64,000 bases of DNA from an uncultured Clostridia bacterium (GTDB lineage Bacteria > Bacillota > Clostridia > Peptostreptococcales > Anaerovoracaceae): assembly GCA_934233735.1 (NCBI GenBank), contig CAKQGQ010000005.1, forward strand, positions 66,889 through 130,888, read 5' to 3'. Shown one piece after another: positions 58,212 to 64,000 of the stretch. How positions within the stretch are numbered: the first letter of the stretch is position 1; each line of letters begins with the position of its first letter. The position numbers were made by a program, and so were the translations under genes. Under the pieces are notes generated by a model that was given only the letters and a program-made list of their open reading frames with translations, ran no database searches and was not told the origin of the DNA.

Positions 58212-58216
58212 GATTC

Positions 58217-58264
58217 AAAATTGTCCGTTCCATGGGAAACCGATGGAAACGGACAATTTTTTCT
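58217..58264 (+). terminator. Intrinsic terminator of the V-ATPase operon
   Basis: AAAATTGTCCGTTCCAT pairs with ATGGAAACGGACAATTTT (one bulged A), then more Ts. Confidence 0.88.
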
Positions 58265-58351
58265 TAACATCAATTTTATAGTCTTCCTGATATAATATGT
58301 AAAAGCATTTTCTAACTAAAAGGCAGATTGCCGCAGAAAGGGAGAGACACC

Positions 58352-59512
58352 ATGTCAAAGAGAGCTTTACTTTTTCTTATAATTACGCTTATCCTTTGCG
58401 CACTGCTGACAAGCTGCTTCGCGTGGAATCTTTTATCCGCGGATAAAGAGAGCAAAAAAGTCAGCAACAGCAGAGAAATAGAAACGACAGGGCAGGACAC
58501 TGTCACGCAGGAGGGAGAAGAAATGTATCAGGACCCATCAAAAGACGTTGTATATTTGGCGGGTGGATGCTTTTGGGGACTGGAAGCGCTGATGCAGTCC
58601 ATTCCGGGCGTCATCGACGCGGAAAGCGGATACGCGAACGGCACCTGCGAAGCAGACGCGAATTATCGCAGTGTCTGCGCAGGAAACACCGGATTTCGTG
58701 AAACGGTGCGGGTTGCGTATGATCCGCAAAAAGTAAGCCTTGATGCCTTGCTTCTCGCGTACTTCTATGTCATTGATCCTACGGTGAAGGACCGCCAGGG
58801 TAATGATCGCGGAAGCCAGTATCAGACCGGCATCTATTACACCAATGACAAGGTAAAAGAAACGGTAGAACGCATCGCGGAAATCGAGCGCCAACGCAGC
58901 GAGAAATTTTTTGTAGAGATCGCGCCTCTAAGAAACTACTATCCGGCGGAAGCATATCATCAGGATTACTTAAAAAAGAATCCGAACGGCTACTGCCATA
59001 TTCCGAAGGAAGAAATGAAGCTTTTTTCGGAGCTTCGCGTCGATCCGGGCGATTACAAACGGCCGGCTGCGGAGGTGATTCGGCAAAAGCTGACCAAAGA
59101 GCAATATCACATTACGCAGGAAAGCGGCACAGAGAGAGCGTTTACGGGCGAATTTTGGAATAAGTTCGAAAAAGGAATCTATGTGGATGTCGTGACGGGC
59201 GAACCGTTGTTTTCCTCTGCCGACAAATTCGAGAGCAGCTGCGGCTGGCCGGCCTTCTCCAAACCAATCGAGGAACCGGCGATAACAAAGCTGGAAGATA
59301 ACAGCCACGGCATGCACAGAACCGAAGTGAGAAGCAGGGCGGGGAATTCTCATCTGGGGCATGTGTTTAGCGGAGATTCTGAATCTCCAAACGGCGTGCG
59401 GTATTGCATCAACAGCGCCGCGCTGCGCTTTGTACCGTACGAAAAGATGGAAGCGGAGGGTTACGGCTACCTCAAATATTTGTTTGAAAAAGAGCGTGGA
59501 GCGGAGAGATAA
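58352..59512 (+). CDS. msrAB: Secreted MsrA-MsrB methionine sulfoxide reductase lipoprotein
   Basis: The 386-residue protein has a lipoprotein signal peptide (LLTSC, about residue 22), then MsrA (about 65-225; catalytic Cys in AGGCFWGLE) and MsrB (about 245-375; catalytic Cys in RYCINSAALRF, resolving Cys in ESSCGWPAF). It repairs both epimers of methionine sulfoxide outside the cell. ATG 58352 with GGGAGAG is preferred to an upstream frame from 58328. An exported repair enzyme implies exposure to oxidants. Confidence 0.92.
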   Translation: MSKRALLFLIITLILCALLTSCFAWNLLSADKESKKVSNSREIETTGQDTVTQEGEEMYQDPSKDVVYLAGGCFWGLEALMQSIPGVIDAESGYANGTCEADANYRSVCAGNTGFRETVRVAYDPQKVSLDALLLAYFYVIDPTVKDRQGNDRGSQYQTGIYYTNDKVKETVERIAEIERQRSEKFFVEIAPLRNYYPAEAYHQDYLKKNPNGYCHIPKEEMKLFSELRVDPGDYKRPAAEVIRQKLTKEQYHITQESGTERAFTGEFWNKFEKGIYVDVVTGEPLFSSADKFESSCGWPAFSKPIEEPAITKLEDNSHGMHRTEVRSRAGNSHLGHVFSGDSESPNGVRYCINSAALRFVPYEKMEAEGYGYLKYLFEKERGAER

Positions 59513-59533
59513 TTCTCCCGCTTCAAACACGCT

Positions 59534-61453
59534 TTAGCACCTGCCGTCTGCCGCCCCGTGAAGTCCTTTCAGATATTCCTCAACATTTAGGTAACGAATG
59601 CCGCTGCCTGCGTCATGATGCGACTCGCCGCGGTAGATTACATATTTACCGGTGATGGAACCGTAGCGGAATTCCGTCCGCTCACACTTGTCTTCGTCAA
59701 TCAGGTGTCGGTACTGCTCAGGCGTCCGCTCGCTGCTGTGTTTGATTTCGTAAATTTCACATGAAGCCGTCTTCGGGTCGAAGGCAACCATGTCGAATTC
59801 GCCGACCGCAAACTGCAGTTTAAAGACTCTCTTATGTGGATATGCCATCTTCGTTTCGAGCATAATCAAATCTTCCATAAGTCTGCCGCATACCTCGCTT
59901 TCGATCCGCGCAAGTACATATTTTCGCTCTGCAAGCGAGAGGTCGGAAAACTCTTCATCCTCGAGAAGAGAGGAAATAACCGCTTCAACCTGCGAGTAAC
60001 GAAGACCGGGCTGTGAGACAACGGTTTTCGTTTCCTTATGCGATAGATTCGGGAGCGATACGATGTCGAAGTCAAAGGTCAAATCCAGCAAATCAAGATA
60101 TTCCTTGATTTCGGCGCAGTGCTCATCGGTAAGCATAATTTTTCGCTCCGAAGCGTTTAAAATTTTGAGTTTCCGGCGCAGACGTCCGGTAACAGCCGCA
60201 AGGTCAATGCGGTCGAGCGCATCGTTTGCATGTATACGGTCGCGGCGCAGATTCCGTGCAGACAGTGAAAGAATTCCCGAACGAAAATCACGCGTAAGCA
60301 CATCCAGCGCGAAACGGTGATTGATGTCTTCGACGACGCGATTGACGGCACCGGTGAGTTCTCCCTGTTCATAAAGGACGCGCAGATTTCGAAAATGATC
60401 GCCGTCCTGATAGCATTTCAGCGAATGCTGTATGTTCTTGGCGATTGCACTGTCCACATATTCATCGGTGCTTTTCGCTGTGGAAAAGGTTGAATGCTCG
60501 TTATAGTGGCTGCCGCCCAGACTCAGCGTCCCGCCATAGCGAATATATTCATCAATCCCGTGAATTCCAAGCAGCCGCTCGAATTCGCGATAAGGGATAA
60601 ATGTAGTATGCAGCATAACGCACCGGTCATACAGCTGAGAATCCTCCGAGAAAAGGAAGCCGAGCGAATCCGTTCCCGATAGGATAATTTTCATGCCGCA
60701 GGATGCAAAGATATCCGAAAAAAGTGCAGCTCCTTCAATGAAATCCGCAAGCAAAGTTGCCTCATCTATGAAGATATATTTAAACCCTTGTGATGCAAGA
60801 ATTTTTAAATCGGTATTGATATCTGCCAGTGTGACGCCGGGCACGACCTGAATAAATGCCGTCTTCGCGAGGCACTCATTCGGCATTTCCGAAATCGCCT
60901 GACGCATCATCGTCGTTTTTCCTGTGCGGCGCAGTCCGTAAAGAATCAGAACCTTATCCGGAAAGGCACCTGCGATATAATCCTGCAGAAGATGGAAGCA
61001 TTCACGCCTTCCGAAACCGGAAGACTGATTTGCGAAAAATCGCAGGGCATCTCCTTTTATGACATTGGAATGATAGCGAAAGACCTCTTCGGACACACGC
61101 GTTGACTCAAAAGTCAGCGGAATACCGTTATACGACCATGCTGCCGCCTGTGCGGGAACTGAAGAGGAAGGAGTGTCTGCAGAAAAACGCGCTTTTCGGG
61201 CATTTAATTCTTTCAGTTCTTCTTCTAAAGCCTTGCGTTTTTCGACAGCGGTCTGCATATCGGCAAGCCTGTCTTGTGGAATATATTTTTCTTTTCGCTT
61301 CCCGTTTTCATAAAAACGATGATAATAGTATATTTTTCCGTTGACGGTTTTCTTTCCGATCGAGCCCGCCGGAAGCAGAGCAAGCGCTTCTTCGATTTCT
61401 GAAATACGAAGAAGCAAATCTTTATAATCCGCATAATTTGAAAATCGATCCAT
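59534..61453 (-). CDS. AAA ATPase with N-terminal wing domain and C-terminal nuclease-like region
   Basis: The protein of about 639 residues has three parts. Residues 1-75 form a helix-strand module (EEALALLPAGSIG, IYYYHRFYENGKRKEKYI). The ATPase follows (Walker A ILYGLRRTGKTT, Walker B KYIFIDEATLL, sensor IILSGTDS). The C-terminal part resembles the DUF4143/PD-(D/E)xK tail (FKLQFAVGEFDMVAFDP, YEIKHSSE). Such archaeal-type or AAA_14 ATPases are orphan or defence-like proteins of unknown role. AAGGAGG precedes GTG/ATG at 61456/61453. Its promoter region holds tandem TATAATAGGG repeats. Confidence 0.75.
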   Translation of the reverse strand: MDRFSNYADYKDLLLRISEIEEALALLPAGSIGKKTVNGKIYYYHRFYENGKRKEKYIPQDRLADMQTAVEKRKALEEELKELNARKARFSADTPSSSVPAQAAAWSYNGIPLTFESTRVSEEVFRYHSNVIKGDALRFFANQSSGFGRRECFHLLQDYIAGAFPDKVLILYGLRRTGKTTMMRQAISEMPNECLAKTAFIQVVPGVTLADINTDLKILASQGFKYIFIDEATLLADFIEGAALFSDIFASCGMKIILSGTDSLGFLFSEDSQLYDRCVMLHTTFIPYREFERLLGIHGIDEYIRYGGTLSLGGSHYNEHSTFSTAKSTDEYVDSAIAKNIQHSLKCYQDGDHFRNLRVLYEQGELTGAVNRVVEDINHRFALDVLTRDFRSGILSLSARNLRRDRIHANDALDRIDLAAVTGRLRRKLKILNASERKIMLTDEHCAEIKEYLDLLDLTFDFDIVSLPNLSHKETKTVVSQPGLRYSQVEAVISSLLEDEEFSDLSLAERKYVLARIESEVCGRLMEDLIMLETKMAYPHKRVFKLQFAVGEFDMVAFDPKTASCEIYEIKHSSERTPEQYRHLIDEDKCERTEFRYGSITGKYVIYRGESHHDAGSGIRYLNVEEYLKGLHGAADGRC

Positions 61454-61480
61454 CACGATGACACACCTCCTTCAAGTTTG

Positions 61481-61508
61481 TATACCCTATTATACCCTAT
61501 TATACCCT
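61481..61508 (-). repeat. Tandem 10-bp GGTATAATAG repeats in the ATPase promoter
   Basis: On the minus strand the sequence reads GGTATAATAG twice, then GGTATACAAA, just downstream of TTGACA. The two TATAAT copies lie 9 and 19 bp from that -35 box. Gain or loss of a unit would change promoter spacing. Confidence 0.65.
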
Positions 61509-61564
61509 GCATTTGTCAAGCAAAAAATAGAAAAAAACAAAAACGCTTAAAATAGAACACAGGC

Positions 61565-61593
61565 TTGGTTTTTCATCCGCTTTATGTTACAAT
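61565..61593 (+). promoter_or_regulatory. Sigma-A promoter of thiN-rlmD
   Basis: TTGGTT (61565-61570) and TACAAT (61588-61593) are 17 bp apart, ~20 bp before the thiN start codon. Confidence 0.65.
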
Positions 61594-61613
61594 TTTTGCA
61601 GAGAGGTGACAAA

Positions 61614-62243
61614 ATGGGAAAATGTGTGATTATCGGAGCGGCCGACATCAAAGACTACGCAAGGGCGAAAAATTACTTGCGGAAGGATGATTTCTATATA
61701 TTTTGCGATGCGGGACTTAAGCACACTGAGGCACTTGGAATGAAGCCTGACTTAATCATTGGGGATTTTGATTCCTACTCGAAGGAAGAGGCACTCAAGC
61801 AAGGCATTGAGACGATTGTGCTGCCGTGCGAAAAAGACGATACCGATACGGTTTTTGCGGTTAAGGAGGGAATGCGGCGAGGCTTTTCGGAATTTCTTTT
61901 ATTGGGAGCTATCGGGCAGAGACTTGACCATACGCTCGGAAATGTTTCGATTCTGCTCATGCTTGATAAAGCGGGCAGGCGCGGCATGATTGTCGATGAC
62001 TATTCGGAAATGAGCCTGGTGGGGCAGACACCGGTATATATAAATGGAAGCTTTTCGTATTTTTCGGTTTTGAATATCAGCGGCAAGGCGGAAGGCGTGA
62101 CGATTGAAGGCGCAAAATATCCGCTTAAGGACGCAGTCATTTCCTGCGACTATCAATACGGCGTCAGCAATGAAGTTTTGGCAGGAGAGCGTGCGGCGGT
62201 GAGTGTCGCAGACGGAAGGCTGCTTTTGATAAAGGTTTTTTAG
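61614..62243 (+). CDS. thiN: Thiamine pyrophosphokinase
   Basis: The 209-residue enzyme transfers pyrophosphate from ATP to thiamine. Conserved segments are FYIFCDAGLKHTEALGMKPDLIIGDFDSY, KDDTDTVFAVKEGMRRGF, LLLGAIGQRLDHTLGNVSIL and the C-terminal ISCDYQYGVSNEVL. ATG 61614 with GAGAGGTGAC is better than TTG/ATG upstream. The split transketolase and other TPP enzymes in the window would use its product. It lies 18 bp before the rRNA methyltransferase gene. Confidence 0.9.
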   Translation: MGKCVIIGAADIKDYARAKNYLRKDDFYIFCDAGLKHTEALGMKPDLIIGDFDSYSKEEALKQGIETIVLPCEKDDTDTVFAVKEGMRRGFSEFLLLGAIGQRLDHTLGNVSILLMLDKAGRRGMIVDDYSEMSLVGQTPVYINGSFSYFSVLNISGKAEGVTIEGAKYPLKDAVISCDYQYGVSNEVLAGERAAVSVADGRLLLIKVF

Positions 62244-62261
62244 GAAGGAAAGACAGAAACG

Positions 62262-64000
62262 ATGGAAAAAGGACAGATTGTAGAACTGACGATTGAAGAT
62301 ATGAGCGCGGAGGGACGCGGAATCGGCAAAATCTATGACGACGAGCGTGGTTTTGCGGTTTTCGTGCAGGACACGGTTGTGGGCGACCGCGCAAAGGTCG
62401 AACTTACGAAAGTAAAGAAAAACTACGCATTCGGGCATGTTTCGGAGATGCTTGCGCTTTCGCAGGACAGACAGGAGAGCTTTTGCCCGCACAGCGGATT
62501 GTGCGGCGGATGCGTTTATTCTCAGCTCAGCTATGAGGCGCAGCTTGCGCTGAAAGAAAAGCAGGTGCGTGAGAAGCTGGTACGCCTGGGCGGCTTGACC
62601 GATCCTGTCATTATGCCGATTATCGGTATGGGCGGCGAAGATGTGAATGAAGTGCCTTTCCGCTATCGGAATAAGGCGAGCATGCCGGTCAGCACGGGCG
62701 GCCTGATTACGCAGAAAGGCGGAATCGTAAAACCGGTTCACGAGCCGAGGGTGGGCTTTTATCGTCCGAAGAGTCACGATGTTGTGGACTGCGAAGACTG
62801 CCTGCTTCAATCTGAGCCTGCAATGGCGGCTGCGGCTGCGCTTCGCAAGTTTATGGAAGAAGACCATATCACGTCATACGATCCGCGCTGGGAAAAAGGC
62901 CTCATGCGCCACATGATTGTCCGTACCGCTGCGGGAACCGGTGAGGTTATGGTCATCCTTGTCATCAACGGAAAAGCTATTCCCAACGCACCGAAGCTGA
63001 TTGAAATGCTCGACGAGGCAATTTACAATGTGCCTGTTTATGAGGACGGACCGCTTGCGGGCGTGGAATTTAATTTGGAAAGCGTTATTGTAAATATAAA
63101 TAAGTCGAAAAATCTGGAAGGGCAGATTTTGGGCGAGGAGTGCATAACGATTGCGGGAAAGCCGACCATCACGGAAGAAGTCGGCGGGCTTTCCTTCGAG
63201 ATTTCGCCGCTGTCATTCTATCAGGTGAATCGCGAACAGATGGTGCGCCTGTATGAGAAGGCTCTGGAATACGCATCGCTGAAAGGCGATGAAACGGTTC
63301 TGGACTTGTACTGCGGTGTCGGAACCATCGGGCTGTTCGCAGCTGCGGAAATGAACAGAAAGACTGCCGAGCTTAACGCAGCGGCAGCTTCGGGGCAGGC
63401 TGTCGAGAATGCTGCCTCAGGACAGGCTGCAGCGGCAGCTTTGAGCGGCACTACTGCCTCAGGACCGGCTGCAGCGGACAAGTCGCCGGGCCGCGTCATC
63501 GGTATTGAATCCGTCAAAGGTGCAGTCCTCGACGCAAACCGCAACGCTACGATTAACGGCATCGTAAATGCACGATATGTCTGCGGCAAGGCGGAAGAAG
63601 AGCTGCCAAAGATGGTACGTACCAAGGCGCAGGAAGAACAGGCTGTGCGCGAGGTCGTCAAGAAGTGCGGCGAAGAGGCAGCGAAACAAGAATTGTTAAA
63701 AGACGAAGCACTTCGTATTACGCATGCGGATGTCGTAATACTCGACCCACCGCGCGCCGGCTGCGAGCAGCCGCTGCTGGAGGCAGTCGTAAAGGCTGCT
63801 CCGGAGCGAATCGTGTATGTTTCCTGTGACCCCGCGACCCTGGCACGCGACATCAAGTGGCTCGGCGAGCACGGCTATGAATTCCGCGAAGCCACCCCAT
63901 GCGATATGTTCCCTTGGACCGGGCATGTGGAGACGGTAGTTCTTTTGTCCCACAAAAAAGCCGACAGTTATATCCACATTGATGTGGAGTTTGGTGAGGG
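62262..64000 (+). CDS. rlmD: 23S rRNA (uracil-5-)-methyltransferase RlmD-like (3' end outside window)
   Basis: ATG 62262 follows AAGGAAAG; the frame stays open to the last base (about 580 codons). It has a TRAM domain (1-60), an Fe-S site with C75, C81, C84 (CPHSGLCGGC) and C177/C180, and the SAM motif VLDLYCGVGTIGLFAA. Catalytic Cys lies in YVSCDPATLARDI, and VVILDPPRAGC is present. Two insertions absent from typical RlmD are visible: Ala/Gly/Ser-rich at about 362-409 and helical at about 450-485. The frame continues past the usual end (SHKKADSYIHIDVEFGEG), hinting at a C-terminal extension. Confidence 0.9.
   Translation, partial: MEKGQIVELTIEDMSAEGRGIGKIYDDERGFAVFVQDTVVGDRAKVELTKVKKNYAFGHVSEMLALSQDRQESFCPHSGLCGGCVYSQLSYEAQLALKEKQVREKLVRLGGLTDPVIMPIIGMGGEDVNEVPFRYRNKASMPVSTGGLITQKGGIVKPVHEPRVGFYRPKSHDVVDCEDCLLQSEPAMAAAAALRKFMEEDHITSYDPRWEKGLMRHMIVRTAAGTGEVMVILVINGKAIPNAPKLIEMLDEAIYNVPVYEDGPLAGVEFNLESVIVNINKSKNLEGQILGEECITIAGKPTITEEVGGLSFEISPLSFYQVNREQMVRLYEKALEYASLKGDETVLDLYCGVGTIGLFAAAEMNRKTAELNAAAASGQAVENAASGQAAAAALSGTTASGPAAADKSPGRVIGIESVKGAVLDANRNATINGIVNARYVCGKAEEELPKMVRTKAQEEQAVREVVKKCGEEAAKQELLKDEALRITHADVVILDPPRAGCEQPLLEAVVKAAPERIVYVSCDPATLARDIKWLGEHGYEFREATPCDMFPWTGHVETVVLLSHKKADSYIHIDVEFGE

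Noticed and set aside
61899..62867. 322-codon minus-strand frame across thiN and rlmD
   Set aside because: Antisense to two enzymes with clear catalytic motifs.

Overview
The window looks like the chromosome of an anaerobic, amino-acid-fermenting Firmicute of class Clostridia. The evidence is the WhiA/RapZ pair, a V-type ATPase whose rotor ring keeps sodium-binding residues, a 3-keto-5-aminohexanoate cleavage enzyme, D-serine dehydratase, a branched-chain amino-acid ABC importer, strong AGGAGG ribosome binding sites and classical sigma-A promoters. A Clostridiales Family XIII-like organism fits best, but that placement is an inference.

Bases 1-13,550 are part of an integrative conjugative or mobilizable element. 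It carries a TadZ-like ATPase, membrane and hypothetical proteins, a DUF5688 protein, an OB-fold-like protein, a PD-(D/E)xK nuclease-like protein, two small accessory proteins, a MobP2-type relaxase and an IS30-family transposase. Two copies of a ~285-bp strongly structured leader precede two of its genes. A 2.3-kb cassette (ECF sigma factor, zinc-finger anti-sigma factor, secreted protein) sits in the start of the nuclease gene and is flanked by a 103-bp direct repeat, so the nuclease gene has been rebuilt on the right side. The secreted protein resembles the extracellular domain of the anti-sigma factor.

Bases 13,900-18,000 hold tRNA-Arg(ACG) with tRNA-derived scars, a second ECF sigma/anti-sigma pair, a secreted nuclease and a TRIC-type channel. 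Bases 18,150-24,900 hold a liv operon behind an Ile/Val/Leu-rich leader peptide and terminator (apparent transcription attenuation), then a cytidylate-kinase-like gene and CorA. Bases 24,940-28,400 hold a metal-exporting P-type ATPase with an HMA partner and ArsR-type operators, with an ArsR sensor nearby. dsdA, a phosphodiesterase, an AI-2E-family permease, murB, a PHP enzyme, mgtE, hom, nnrD, an orphan mazF and a split transketolase follow.

Bases 41,370-49,280 are a cell-wall and division region: an FHA-FtsW/RodA fusion, a class B PBP, rapZ and whiA. An apparently complete IS200/IS605 element (tnpA, tnpB, putative omega RNA) separates the PBP gene from rapZ, and kce lies between rapZ and whiA. 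Bases 49,450-58,210 encode the complete V-ATPase operon (H-I-K-E-C-F-A-B-D). A secreted MsrA-MsrB lipoprotein, an AAA ATPase, thiamine pyrophosphokinase and a 23S rRNA uracil methyltransferase truncated by the window edge complete the view.

Four ~250-295-bp intergenic elements with shared terminal inverted repeats (AAATGTATA...) and a central GTTGAAATTTCAAC-type palindrome lie at 14.1, 15.7, 35.6 and 38.4 kb. They form a MITE- or REPIN-like family.
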